Assembly (NCBI GenBank): GCA_040080215.1
Contig: JBEBIT010000002.1
Coordinates: forward strand, 78,520 to 142,519
Source of the DNA: CAIUGU01 sp040080215
GTDB taxonomy: Bacteria; Pseudomonadota; Gammaproteobacteria; Steroidobacterales; Steroidobacteraceae
Length of the DNA stretch: 64,000 bases
Direction of reading: 5' to 3'
Shown: positions 50,540 through 59,242 of the stretch, in pieces
How positions within the stretch are numbered: the first letter of the stretch is position 1
Layout: every line of letters starts with the position of its first letter
Notes under the pieces: model-generated
What the model was told of the DNA's origin: nothing
The model's database searches: none
What the model saw: the letters and a program-made list of their open reading frames with translations, nothing else
Program-made: the position numbers and the translations under genes

Positions 50540-53002
50540 CTAATGGGCCCGGACCTGTTTGCCTGAACGCTTGGTCGCACGCCGGGTCCGCGGCTTGTCC
50601 GCAGCCAGCACAACCGGCGGCACCGGGGTCACGGCGAGCGGGACGGGCTGGCTCTGCAGTGCAACCTGCAGGACCTCATCGATCCACTTCACGGGCTTGA
50701 TCTCGATGTGGTCCTTGATGTTCTGCGGGATCTCGGCGAGGTCCTTCGTGTTCTCGTCCGGGATGAGCGCGACCTTGATACCGCCTCGATGTGCGGCCAA
50801 CAGCTTTTCCTTCAGGCCGCCGATGGGCAACACCTGCCCGCGCAGCGTGATCTCGCCGGTCATTGCCACATCGGCCCGCACCGGGATCTTCGTGAGCGCC
50901 GAGATCAGCGCAGTGCACATGCCAATACCTGCGCTCGGTCCGTCCTTGGGTGTCGCGCCCTCCGGAACGTGGATGTGGACATCCACCTTCTGGTAGAAGT
51001 CGGGCTCGAGGCCGAGCACGGCGGCCCGGCTGCGCACCACGGTCATGGCGGCCTGGATGGACTCCTGCATCACCTCGCCTAGCTGTCCGGTATGCGTCAG
51101 CTTGCCCTTGCCAGGAACCACGGCGGCTTCGATGGTCAGCAGTTCGCCGCCCACCTCTGTCCAAGCAAGCCCGGTGACCTCGCCGATATGGTCCTTTTCG
51201 TCGGCCCTGCCATAACGGAAACGGCGCACGCCGAGATACTTGGACAGATTGCGCGGAGTAACGCTGATCGAGCCCGTTGCCGGTTCCGACAACAGCTGCT
51301 TCACCGACTTGCGGCAGATCTTCGACACTTCGCGCTCGAGGTTGCGCACGCCGGCTTCGCGAGTGTAGTAACGAATGATGTCGACGATGGAGTTCTCGGA
51401 GATCTTGATCTCCTTGTCCTTGAGCCCGTTCTGCTTCACCTGCTTCGGCACCAGGTACCGGGTGGCAATCGCGCTCTTTTCGTCTTCGGTGTATCCGGGT
51501 AGCCGGATCACCTCCATCCGATCGAGCAGCGGCGCCGGAATATTGAGGCTGTTGGCGGTACAGACGAACATCACCTGCGAAAGGTCGTAGTCGACCTCGA
51601 GGTAATGATCGTTGAACGTCGCGTTCTGCTCGGGATCCAGGACCTCGAGCAGAGCCGATGACGGATCACCACGGAAATCCATAGCCATCTTGTCAACTTC
51701 GTCCAGCAGGAACAGCGGGTTGTTGACGCCGGTCTTGACCATGTTCTGCACGATCTTTCCGGGCATGGAACCGATGTACGTACGACGGTGGCCACGGATC
51801 TCGGCCTCATCCCGCACGCCGCCGAGCGACATGCGGACGAACTTGCGATTCGTGGCACGCGCGATCGACTGCCCAAGCGAAGTCTTGCCGACGCCGGGCG
51901 GCCCGACGAGGCACAGGATCGGCCCCTTCAAGGTCTTCACGCGCTGCTGCACGGCAAGGTGCTCGACGATGCGTTCCTTGACCTTTTCAAGCCCGTAGTG
52001 ATCCTCGTCGAGGACTTTCTCGGCGACGGCGATGTCGTTGTGCACCTTGGTCTTCTTCTTCCAGGGGCACTTCACGAGCCAGTCGATGTAATTCCTTACG
52101 ACGGTGGCCTCGGCTGACATCGGCGACATCAGCTTGAGCTTGCCGAGTTCCGCCGTTGCCTTGTCCCGGGCCTCCTTGGGCATGCCCGCTTTCTGGATCT
52201 TCTGCTCGAGTTCCGCGAGCTCATTGGGCGCATCCTCGAGCTCGCCGAGCTCCTTCTGGATGGCCTTCATCTGTTCGTTGAGGTAGTACTCGCGCTGGCT
52301 CTTTTCCATCTGCTGCTTGACGCGACCACGGATGCGCTTCTCGATCTGCAGCACATCCATCTCGCCTTCGATCAGCGCCAGGATGTGTTCGAGCCGCTTG
52401 CGCACGTCCTGGATCTCGAGCACGCGCTGCTTGGCATCGAGCTTCAGCGACATGTGGGCGGCAACGGTATCGGCAAGCCGGCCGGGCTGCTCGATTCCGG
52501 CGAGCGATGTCAGGATTTCGGGCGGCACCTTGCGATTGAGCTTCACGTACTGCTCGAACTGCGTGATGACGGACCGCGTGAGGACGTCCATCTCGCGCTC
52601 GTCGTACTGGTCCTCATCCTTGACCGCACTGGTTTCAGCGGTGAAGTACTCGCCGACGATGAGCTTTTCCATTCGCGCCCGCTCGACGCCCTCGACCAGC
52701 ACCTTCACGGTGCCGTCAGGGAGCTTGAGGAGCTGCAGGATCGTCGCAAGCGTGCCGAGCCGAAACAGGTCCTCGGGAGCCGGATCGTCGACCTCCGCCT
52801 GCTTCTGTGCGATCAGCAGGATCTGCTTGTCGCCACGCATGGCCTGTTCGAGCGCCAGGATGGACTTGTCCCTCCCCACGAACAGGGGAATGACCATGTG
52901 CGGATAGACCACCACGTCTCGGAGCGGCAGGACCGGAACAGCCGTCGACTTGGACGCTACGGCGGTCTCGGGCGGGGTGGGCTCTTGGGTTTCGCTGGTC
53001 AC
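50540..53002 (-). CDS. lon: ATP-dependent protease Lon
   Basis: A protein of 820 residues. The N-terminal substrate domain opens VPVLPLRDVVVYPHMVIPLFVGR. The AAA+ module has Walker A GPPGVGKTSLG near residue 371 and LLDEVDKM for Walker B. The protease domain has the catalytic Ser near 689 in PKDGPSAG and the Lys near 731 in GGLKEKLLAAHR. It degrades misfolded and regulatory proteins. The start is a GTG at 53000-53002 with GAGGA seven bases upstream. A sigma-32 type promoter lies 35-62 bp upstream. Confidence 0.97.
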   Translation of the reverse strand: MTSETQEPTPPETAVASKSTAVPVLPLRDVVVYPHMVIPLFVGRDKSILALEQAMRGDKQILLIAQKQAEVDDPAPEDLFRLGTLATILQLLKLPDGTVKVLVEGVERARMEKLIVGEYFTAETSAVKDEDQYDEREMDVLTRSVITQFEQYVKLNRKVPPEILTSLAGIEQPGRLADTVAAHMSLKLDAKQRVLEIQDVRKRLEHILALIEGEMDVLQIEKRIRGRVKQQMEKSQREYYLNEQMKAIQKELGELEDAPNELAELEQKIQKAGMPKEARDKATAELGKLKLMSPMSAEATVVRNYIDWLVKCPWKKKTKVHNDIAVAEKVLDEDHYGLEKVKERIVEHLAVQQRVKTLKGPILCLVGPPGVGKTSLGQSIARATNRKFVRMSLGGVRDEAEIRGHRRTYIGSMPGKIVQNMVKTGVNNPLFLLDEVDKMAMDFRGDPSSALLEVLDPEQNATFNDHYLEVDYDLSQVMFVCTANSLNIPAPLLDRMEVIRLPGYTEDEKSAIATRYLVPKQVKQNGLKDKEIKISENSIVDIIRYYTREAGVRNLEREVSKICRKSVKQLLSEPATGSISVTPRNLSKYLGVRRFRYGRADEKDHIGEVTGLAWTEVGGELLTIEAAVVPGKGKLTHTGQLGEVMQESIQAAMTVVRSRAAVLGLEPDFYQKVDVHIHVPEGATPKDGPSAGIGMCTALISALTKIPVRADVAMTGEITLRGQVLPIGGLKEKLLAAHRGGIKVALIPDENTKDLAEIPQNIKDHIEIKPVKWIDEVLQVALQSQPVPLAVTPVPPVVLAADKPRTRRATKRSGKQVRAH

Positions 53003-53036
53003 TCAGTCGTCCTCGAAAGGGGGGGTGCACCCGAGG

Positions 53037-53064
53037 TCTTGGGGCGCGGCGAAGCTAATTCAAG
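53037..53064 (-). promoter_or_regulatory. Sigma-32 (heat-shock) type promoter of lon
   Basis: On the minus strand CTTGAAT, 13 bases, then CCCCAAGA, against the E. coli RpoH consensus CTTGAAA - 13 to 17 - CCCCATNT. It places the transcript start about 25-30 bases before the lon GTG. lon is heat-shock controlled in E. coli. Confidence 0.7.
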
Positions 53065-53140
53065 AAAATACCGGAACCGGTTGGGTATCGCCAGAACACG
53101 ACGCACGATTCAGGCCGATGCCGGCGCAAGGCAGAAGCAG

Positions 53141-53181
53141 CAAAAAAGAAGCGGCGGAGCATCCGTCCGGACGTCCGCCGC
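53141..53181 (-). terminator. Rho-independent terminator of clpX
   Basis: On the minus strand GCGGCGGA (53174-53181) pairs exactly with TCCGCCGC (53151-53158) around a 15-nt loop that can fold further, followed by TTCTTTTTT. It lies 45 bp after the clpX stop and separates clpX from lon transcription. Confidence 0.82.
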
Positions 53182-53225
53182 ATTCAATCAAGGCCGGAAC
53201 CCGCGCGCAGGCGCGACCGGCGTGC

Positions 53226-54548
53226 TCAGTGGTGCGAATCGCTGCCTGTCGGGCGGCGTTCCTCGACAGCCGCCAAGCGGGGTTCTTCAGGCTTGTAGAC
53301 CACGTAGGGCTTGCTCTCGCCCTGGATCACGGCCTCGTCGACGACAACCTTGTGGACGTTCCGGATCGACGGCAGGTCGTACATCGTGTCAAGCAGGACG
53401 TTCTCCAGAATCGTCCGCAGGCCGCGCGCACCAGTGCGACGCTGCATGGCGCGCTTTGCAACCGCACGCAGCGCGTCCTGACGAAACTCGAGCTCCACGC
53501 CTTCCATGTCGAACAGCTTGCGGTACTGCTTGGTCAGCGCGTTCTTCGGCTCGAGCAGGATCGACATCAGCGCAGCCTCATCGAGCTCCTCGAGCGTTGC
53601 GACCACTGGCAGTCGGCCGACAAACTCGGGAATCAGGCCGTACTTGATCAGGTCTTCCGGCTCGACGTCGTGGAACACATCGGTTCCATGCGGACGGTCG
53701 TTCTGCTGGCGTACGTCGGCAACGAAACCGATGCCCGACTTCTGGGTGCGGTTCTGGATGATCTTCTCGAGGCCGGCGAACGCACCACCGCAGATGAACA
53801 GGATGTTGCCCGTGTCGACCTGCAGGAATTCCTGCTGCGGATGCTTGCGGCCACCCTGGGGCGGCACGGAGGCAATCGTGCCTTCTATCAGCTTGAGCAG
53901 CGCCTGCTGCACGCCCTCGCCCGACACGTCGCGGGTGATCGAAGGGTTGTCCGACTTGCGGGAAATCTTGTCGATTTCGTCGATGTACACGATGCCGGTC
54001 TGCGCCTTCTCGACATCGTAGTCGCACTTCTGCAGCAGCTTCTGGATGATGTTTTCGACGTCCTCGCCCACATAACCCGCTTCGGTCAGCGTCGTGGCGT
54101 CGGCGATGGTGAACGGCACATTGAGCAACCGCGCGAGCGTCTCGGCCAGCAAGGTCTTGCCGCAGCCCGTAGGACCGATCAGCAGAATATTGCTCTTGGC
54201 GAGCTCGACTTCATCCTTCGGACGCTCCGGACCTTTGGTCTGCAAGCGCTTGTAATGATTGTAAACGGCAACCGAAAGCACGCGCTTGGCGCGCTCCTGC
54301 CCGATCACGTACTCATCGAGGACGTTCTTGATTTCGTGGGGCTTGGGGAGCTTGTCGCGAGTGCGCTCGGCGCGCTCTTCGAGCTCTTCGCGGATGATGT
54401 CGTTGCAGAGCTCGACGCATTCGTCGCAGACGAAGACAGAGGGCCCGGCGATGAGCTTGCGTACTTCATGCTGGCTCTTGCCGCAGAAAGAGCAGTACAG
54501 AAGCTTGCCATCGTCGTGTTTACCGCTGCTGCGCGAATCTTCGGACAT
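53226..54548 (-). CDS. clpX: ATP-dependent Clp protease ATP-binding subunit ClpX
   Basis: A protein of 440 residues. An N-terminal zinc domain has Cys19, Cys22, Cys41 and Cys44 (LYCSFCGKSQ, FVCDECVELC). The AAA+ part has Walker A IGPTGCGKTLLAETLA, IVYIDEIDKISRK for Walker B, and the RKH-type loop region. It unfolds substrates for ClpP, encoded upstream on the same strand. The Shine-Dalgarno AAGGTG lies a few bases before the ATG. Confidence 0.98.
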   Translation of the reverse strand: MSEDSRSSGKHDDGKLLYCSFCGKSQHEVRKLIAGPSVFVCDECVELCNDIIREELEERAERTRDKLPKPHEIKNVLDEYVIGQERAKRVLSVAVYNHYKRLQTKGPERPKDEVELAKSNILLIGPTGCGKTLLAETLARLLNVPFTIADATTLTEAGYVGEDVENIIQKLLQKCDYDVEKAQTGIVYIDEIDKISRKSDNPSITRDVSGEGVQQALLKLIEGTIASVPPQGGRKHPQQEFLQVDTGNILFICGGAFAGLEKIIQNRTQKSGIGFVADVRQQNDRPHGTDVFHDVEPEDLIKYGLIPEFVGRLPVVATLEELDEAALMSILLEPKNALTKQYRKLFDMEGVELEFRQDALRAVAKRAMQRRTGARGLRTILENVLLDTMYDLPSIRNVHKVVVDEAVIQGESKPYVVYKPEEPRLAAVEERRPTGSDSHH

Positions 54549-54614
54549 GCATCACCTTCAGACTGCCGCCTGCGGGCGCCCTTTTTGCGCCGAAACAGGC
54601 ATTTATGCGTAAGT

Positions 54615-54644
54615 TATATATCACGCGCCACCTGCGGCCTGCAA
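54615..54644 (-). promoter_or_regulatory. Candidate sigma-70 promoter of clpX
   Basis: On the minus strand TTGCAG, 18 bases, TATATA, in the 202-bp clpP-clpX gap and about 66 bp before the clpX ATG. It would allow clpX transcription apart from clpP. Confidence 0.45.
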
Positions 54645-54750
54645 AGACAGGGACCGCAACTGCAGCAACACTTGGCGAAACGGCTTGCCGCCTAGTGAAT
54701 ATCCATTGAATACAGCAAGTTGCCGATCAGGGCGTGTAACAGCGGAACCC

Positions 54751-55383
54751 TTACTTGGTCGCCGGAGCCGCTATCTCGCCGCGCTTGTCGAGCACTTTGT
54801 CGATCAAACCGTAGGCCACCGCGGCCTCACCGCTCATGAAATTGTCGCGGTCCGTGTCGAGCTGGATCTTCTCCATCGACTGGCCCGTGTGGTTCGCCAG
54901 GATCCTGTTCAGGCGCTCGCGCGTCTGCAGGACTTCACGGGCATGGATGTCGATGTCCGAAGCCTGGCCCTGGAACCCGCCGAGCGGCTGGTGGATCATC
55001 ATCCTGGAATGCGGCAGGCAGAAGCGCTTGCCCTTCGCACCGCCCGCAAGCAGTACTGCACCCATGCTCGCCGCCTGGCCGATGCAGATGGTGCTGACGT
55101 CGGGCTTGATGAACTGCATGGTGTCGTAGATCGACAGGCCGGAACTGACCACGCCACCGGGTGAATTGATGTAGAGCGCGATGTCCTTGTCCGGGTTCTC
55201 GGACTCGAGGAAGAGCAACTGCGCGACGATGAGGTTCGCCATGTTGTCCTCGACCGGACCCACCGCGAAGATCACCCGCTCCTTGAGCAGGCGCGAGTAG
55301 ATGTCATAGGCACGCTCGCCGCGGGCGGTCTGCTCGACCACCATGGGAACCAGATTCAGGGCTTTCGTATTGATGGCGCTCAT
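54751..55383 (-). CDS. clpP: ATP-dependent Clp protease proteolytic subunit ClpP
   Basis: A protein of 210 residues after choosing the ATG at 55381-55383 (MSAINTKALNLVPMVVEQTARGERAYDIYSRLL). The serine-protease triad is Ser106 in GQAASMG, His131 in MMIHQPLGG and Asp180 in DTDRD. It forms the tetradecameric chamber that works with ClpX. It lies downstream of tig, as in most proteobacteria. Confidence 0.97.
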   Translation of the reverse strand: MSAINTKALNLVPMVVEQTARGERAYDIYSRLLKERVIFAVGPVEDNMANLIVAQLLFLESENPDKDIALYINSPGGVVSSGLSIYDTMQFIKPDVSTICIGQAASMGAVLLAGGAKGKRFCLPHSRMMIHQPLGGFQGQASDIDIHAREVLQTRERLNRILANHTGQSMEKIQLDTDRDNFMSGEAAVAYGLIDKVLDKRGEIAAPATK

Positions 55384-55564
55384 AGGGGAAGCACAATGGA
55401 GTTGCGGTTCGCGGCTAGTGTACAGCGAAGCGACCACTTCCGCCGAGGAGGGGACACATAATCGCTACGCGGATACGGCGACGAGGCCCACACCCGCGTG
55501 CGATGAGTGAAACCCTGCAGGCCTCGCCCATCTTTGGGCCGATCCTTGAGCCGCAGGGGACGCC

Positions 55565-56860
55565 TTACGCGCCGAAATGCATCAATTCCTTGAACGACGA
55601 CGACTGCTCGGTCACCTTGGCGCGCTCGACCAGCCAGTCGACGACCTGATCCTCGAGGACCAGTCCATTGATCTGCCGGAGCGCATCGGCGTTTTCGCGA
55701 TAGGCGCGAATGACCTGCTCGGGGTCCGGGTACTGCGAGGCGATCGTCTGGATCCGCTCGACGACGCGCGCCTGATCAACCTGGATCCCTGCGGACTTGA
55801 TCAACTCGTTGACGATGAGGCCGAGCGCAACGCGCCGGCGGGCCGGCTCGATGAACTGGGTCGGAGGCGGCAACTGCGATACATCCTTGGCACCCATCTG
55901 CCGTCCCATGTCCATCTGCATGTCGCGCACGGCAGACTCGAGCAGGGCTTGGGGAACTTCGACGGGATTCGCGGCCAGCAGCTTGTCGAGCGCCTGCTGC
56001 TTCAAGCGGCCGCGGATCGTCTCGGTCAGCTCGCGGCGCATGTTGTCTTCGATTTCCCTGCGCAGCTGCTCGACGCCGCCTTCAACCACGCCATAGGCCT
56101 TGCAGAACTCGTCATTCAGCTCAGGGAGCTTCTGCTCCTCGACGCTGCGCACCTTGATCGCGAAGACCGCTGTCTTGCCGGCAAGCGCCGCAGCCTGATA
56201 GTCCTTCGGGAACTCGAGGTCGATCGACTTCTCGTCGCCGGCGCGCACACCTACGAGCCCCGCCTCGAAGTCCTTGAGCATCCGGCCACCGCCGATGACG
56301 ACAGGCACGTTGTCGCCCTTGCCCCCATCGAACGCAACGCCATCGATCGTCCCTGCAAAATCCACTGTCACGCGGTCGTCCTGTCCGGCCGGACGATCGA
56401 CGCTCAAGTACTCGGGGCGCTGCTTGCGCAGGCTTTCAAGCATGGCATCCACATCGGCGGGCTGGACTTCGGCAACCGGCTTGTCGATCTCGAGCAATTC
56501 GATGCCCTTGAGCTCGATGTCGGGATAGACCTCGAAAATCGCCCGGAACTTGAGGTCCTGGCCCTGCTCGATGGTGATGGGTTCGATGCGTGGACCGCCC
56601 GCGGGATTCAGCTTGTGCTCGGCAACCGCTTCCTCGAAGCTGGCCTGCAGCAGGCTGTTCAGCACTTCCTGGCGGACTTGCTGGCCGAACTGCTGCTTGA
56701 CGACCTTGACCGGTACCTTGCCAGGACGGAAACCCTTGAGGCGTACCGTACGACTCATCGACTTGAGCCGCTCCTCGATGGCCTGGTCTACCCTCTGTGC
56801 GGGGACCTGGATCTCCATGCGCCGACCGAGCGTGCCCGTTGTCTCTACTGAAACCTGCAT
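55565..56860 (-). CDS. tig: Trigger factor (ribosome-associated chaperone, PPIase)
   Basis: A protein of about 431 residues. The ribosome-binding domain has MQVSVETTGTLGRRMEIQVP and the signature LKGFRPGKVPVKVVKQQFG. The FKBP domain lies at about 160-240 (GQDDRVTVDFAGTIDGVAFDGGKG, DKSIDLEFPKDY-like), then the long helical C domain. Two ATGs are adjacent; the second (56858-56860) has GAGGA at the better spacing of seven bases. Confidence 0.97.
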   Translation of the reverse strand: MQVSVETTGTLGRRMEIQVPAQRVDQAIEERLKSMSRTVRLKGFRPGKVPVKVVKQQFGQQVRQEVLNSLLQASFEEAVAEHKLNPAGGPRIEPITIEQGQDLKFRAIFEVYPDIELKGIELLEIDKPVAEVQPADVDAMLESLRKQRPEYLSVDRPAGQDDRVTVDFAGTIDGVAFDGGKGDNVPVVIGGGRMLKDFEAGLVGVRAGDEKSIDLEFPKDYQAAALAGKTAVFAIKVRSVEEQKLPELNDEFCKAYGVVEGGVEQLRREIEDNMRRELTETIRGRLKQQALDKLLAANPVEVPQALLESAVRDMQMDMGRQMGAKDVSQLPPPTQFIEPARRRVALGLIVNELIKSAGIQVDQARVVERIQTIASQYPDPEQVIRAYRENADALRQINGLVLEDQVVDWLVERAKVTEQSSSFKELMHFGA

Positions 56861-56941
56861 CATTGAATCCTCAAATTCTCGTTCATCTGCCGCCCTGCAT
56901 GGCGAGGCGGGAAGCGCGGCTCACGTCGTCAGCGCAGCCGA

Positions 56942-57026
56942 TGGTGCGAAAGGAGAGACTCGAACTCTCACGGGTTACCCCACTGGAACCTAAATCCAGC
57001 GCGTCTACCAGTTCCGCCACTTTCGC
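56942..57026 (-). tRNA. tRNA-Leu (TAG)
   Basis: 85 nt, class II with a long variable arm, CCA encoded. Acceptor GCGAAAG pairs with CTTTCGC. The anticodon stem CTGGA/TCCAG carries loop TTTAGGT (anticodon TAG). A good -10 box (TATACT, complement of 57121-57126) lies about 95 bp upstream, but its -35 is poor. Confidence 0.96.
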
Positions 57027-57178
57027 GGCTTGATCCTCAAGGCCACCGCCTGAAGCTTAAGTCCGGGTATTGCGATACACGCGAACCCGGCGCCCTGTCC
57101 GGCCACCGCGCGGGTGCGGGAGTATAGCGGACGTTTATCCGGCGCGTGGAGCGGCGTTGATGCGCCCGGGAGCGGGCT

Positions 57179-57209
57179 CCCTCCGGTCCGCTGAACCGGA
57201 CCCGGAGGG
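57179..57209 (-). terminator. GC-rich hairpin after tRNA-Lys
   Basis: On the minus strand CCCTCCGG pairs with CCGGAGGG, extended by TCCG/CGGA with one bulged G. It lies 14 bases past the tRNA-Lys 3' end. No U-tract follows, so it may act as a processing or stabilising hairpin. Confidence 0.45.
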
Positions 57210-57222
57210 CAACCTGAAGAAG

Positions 57223-57298
<76 letters not shown>

Positions 57299-57301
57299 AC
57301 G

Positions 57302-57681
57302 TTGTTGTGTCGATTGGACTCCTTGTCACAATCGCCACGTATCGAGGAAAAAGTGTGATTCTTCCTCGATACCGCCAAATGGGAAGACCCATTTGCGGGG
57401 TATGTCCTATACCCATACTCATGCGACAGCTTGGACATCCTGTCGCAACTGTCGCGTGAAGAGGAAAAAGTGTGATTTTTCCTCTTCACCGCCAAGCGGG
57501 AAGACCCGCTTGCGGGGTACATCCCTGTACCCGGTTTCGGATACGACGCGTCAGCGCCGCCAGATTCCGGGTGGGTACAGGACGTACCCCGGAAAACGCT
57601 CTCTGCGTTTTCCGGCACCGAGCAAAAATCACGCTTTTTGCTCGATGCGCGACGGTGGTGACAAGGAGTCCCAGCCGTCGC
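57302..57681. repeat. Array of three four-hairpin repeat units (two direct, one inverted)
   Basis: Unit 1 (57302-57414), unit 2 (57422-57532) and inverted unit 3 (57573-57681) each carry four stems in the same order. Stem a encloses GGAC..CCTTGTC-like sequence. Stem b is a long GAGGAAAAA / TTTTTCCTC hairpin with loop GTGTGA; in unit 2 it is 14 bp and perfect (57456-57489). Stem c is CAAATGGG/CCCATTTG, CAAGCGGG/CCCGCTTG, or CCGGAAAACGC/GCGTTTTCCGG. Stem d is GGGTAT/ATACCC or GGGTAC/GTACCC. Stem sequences differ between units but stay paired. The array fills the 390-bp gap between tRNA-Lys and tRNA-His. No ORF of interest lies inside. Confidence 0.85.
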
Positions 57682-57688
57682 TAATAAA

Positions 57689-57765
57689 TGGGGTGGACGA
57701 TGGGACTCGAACCCACGACGGCCGGAATCACAATCCGGGGCTCTACCAACTGAGCTACGTCCACC
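57689..57765 (-). tRNA. tRNA-His (GTG)
   Basis: 77 nt counting the extra 5' G(-1) opposite the discriminator C, with CCA encoded. Acceptor GTGGACG pairs with CGTCCAC. The anticodon stem CCGGA/TCCGG carries loop TTGTGAT (anticodon GTG). Confidence 0.97.
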
Positions 57766-57821
57766 ATCGTCGTACCCGAACAAACCTTCAAACCGTCCTG
57801 CCATCCGCTGCCACTTGCCAG

Positions 57822-57898
57822 TGGCGCGCCCGGCAGGACTCGAACCTGCGACCCTCGGCTTAGAAGGCCGATGCTCTATCCAGCTGAGCTACGGGCGC
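57822..57898 (-). tRNA. tRNA-Arg (TCT)
   Basis: 77 nt with CCA encoded. Acceptor GCGCCCG pairs with CGGGCGC. The anticodon stem TCGGC/GCCGA carries loop CTTCTAA (anticodon TCT). It lies between tRNA-Pro and tRNA-His. Confidence 0.97.
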
Positions 57899-57949
57899 AC
57901 GGCTTGACTGCCATGCCGGTTCCGGGCCTCAAGCTGGCCCGCCTTCAGA

Positions 57950-58026
57950 TGGTCGGGGCAGAGGGATTCGAACCCCCGACCCTCTGCTCCCAAAGCAGAT
58001 GCGCTACCAGACTGCGCCATGCCCCG
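57950..58026 (-). tRNA. tRNA-Pro (TGG)
   Basis: 77 nt with CCA encoded. Acceptor CGGGGCA pairs with TGCCCCG. The anticodon stem TCTGC/GCAGA carries loop TTTGGGA (anticodon TGG). It is first in the minus-strand run Pro-Arg-His, then Lys and Leu beyond the hairpin array. Confidence 0.97.
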
Positions 58027-58119
58027 CCAGACTTCGACTGATGCAGCGCCGTCAGCGTACCGCCGACAATTCCGCCTGAAAACGTACTGTGAAAGGTCCG
58101 ACCCCGCACGGGACGGCGA

Positions 58120-58148
58120 ATCATACGTGCCACCCGCGTGAGCGTCAA
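58120..58148 (-). promoter_or_regulatory. Sigma-70 promoter of the tRNA-Pro/Arg/His group
   Basis: On the minus strand TTGACG, exactly 17 bases, TATGAT (five of six in each box), followed by a GC-rich discriminator, as in stringently controlled stable-RNA promoters. It lies 94 bp upstream of mature tRNA-Pro. Apart from this, the 279-bp gap to folD holds nothing recognised. Confidence 0.75.
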
Positions 58149-58305
58149 TTTCAAATCGGCCCGAAAAAGAAGAAAAAGCAGGCCTGCGCGCCGTAACTGA
58201 AGGTCCGCCCTTCCAGTCAAACACCGCGTTCCGCCGCAGGGACGGCGCCTGGTGACGGAATCCCCGGGCAGCTGTGCCACAATCCCGGCCACTCCAATTC
58301 AAGTC

Positions 58306-59199
58306 ATGCAGAAAACCCAAATGAGCGGGCAGATCATAGACGGCCGGGCCGTTGCCAACGACGTGAAACGGGAAGTCCGCGCGCAAAGCGACGCGCTTGT
58401 GTCCCGGGGACTGAGGCGCCCTGGCCTCGCCGTCATCCTCGTCGGCGATGATCCTGCGTCGGAAATCTATGTCCGTAACAAACGCAAGGCCTGCGAGGAA
58501 TGCGGCGTCGTGTCCGTCAGCCACGACCTGCCCCAGTCGATCACGCAGACAGAGCTGCTCGCGCTCATCCAGGACCTGAACCGCGACCCGACCATCGACG
58601 GCATCCTGGTACAGGTTCCATTGCCGGATCACATCGATCCGAAGCGGGTAGTCGATACCATCGATCCTGCGAAAGACGTCGATGGCTTCCACCCCTACAA
58701 CGTGGGCCGGCTGGCACTGCGCAACCCGCTCATTCGGCCTTGCACGCCCTACGGCTGCATCAAGTTGCTCGACGCCATCGGCGTATCGCCACGCGGCCTG
58801 CACAGCGTTGTCGTCGGCGCGTCCAACCAGGTCGGACGGCCGATGGCGCTTGAGCTGCTGCTCGCGGGGGCTACCGTCACCATCTGCCACCGCTTCACGA
58901 CCAACCTCGCCGAGCAGGTCGGCATGGCAGATATCCTGGTCGTAGCCGTCGGCAAGCCCGGCATCGTGCGCGGCGACTGGGTGAAGCCCGGCGCAGTCGT
59001 CATCGATGTGGGCATCAACCGCCGCGAGGACGGCAAGCTATTCGGCGACGTGGAGTTCGAGGCGGCGAAGAGCCGCGCGAGCTGGATCACGCCAGTCCCG
59101 GGCGGCGTGGGTCCGATGACCGTCGCGGTGCTGATGAAGAACACGCTGGAGGCCTCGATGCGCCGGCAGGGTGAGGACGTGCGCAAGTTCGGGATCTGA
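58306..59199 (+). CDS. folD: Bifunctional methylenetetrahydrofolate dehydrogenase / cyclohydrolase
   Basis: A protein of about 297 residues for one-carbon folate interconversion. It has VGDDPASEIYVRNKRKACEECG with the catalytic Lys, ILVQVPLPDHID, KDVDGFHP, RPCTPYGC, VVVGASNQVGRPMALELL for NADP+, and TPVPGGVGPMTVA. The ATG at 58306 gives MQKTQMSGQII; a second ATG at 58321 is also possible. Confidence 0.96.
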   Translation: MQKTQMSGQIIDGRAVANDVKREVRAQSDALVSRGLRRPGLAVILVGDDPASEIYVRNKRKACEECGVVSVSHDLPQSITQTELLALIQDLNRDPTIDGILVQVPLPDHIDPKRVVDTIDPAKDVDGFHPYNVGRLALRNPLIRPCTPYGCIKLLDAIGVSPRGLHSVVVGASNQVGRPMALELLLAGATVTICHRFTTNLAEQVGMADILVVAVGKPGIVRGDWVKPGAVVIDVGINRREDGKLFGDVEFEAAKSRASWITPVPGGVGPMTVAVLMKNTLEASMRRQGEDVRKFGI

Positions 59200-59242
59200 A
59201 CGTCGCTCGAAGCGTCCGTTTCAACCTGCGCGGCCCTCGAAG

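Noticed and set aside
52950..54695. Long plus-strand open frame (about 580 codons) opposite clpX and the lon start
   Set aside because: It is a shadow of the clpX and lon coding strands, a common effect of high-GC codon use. The minus-strand genes have full domain evidence.
55577..56851. Long plus-strand open frame opposite tig
   Set aside because: Antisense shadow of trigger factor, with no family features.
57302..57681. Possible CRISPR array between tRNA genes
   Set aside because: The repeats are long, few, diverged, and one is inverted. There are no equal-length spacers and no cas genes in the window.
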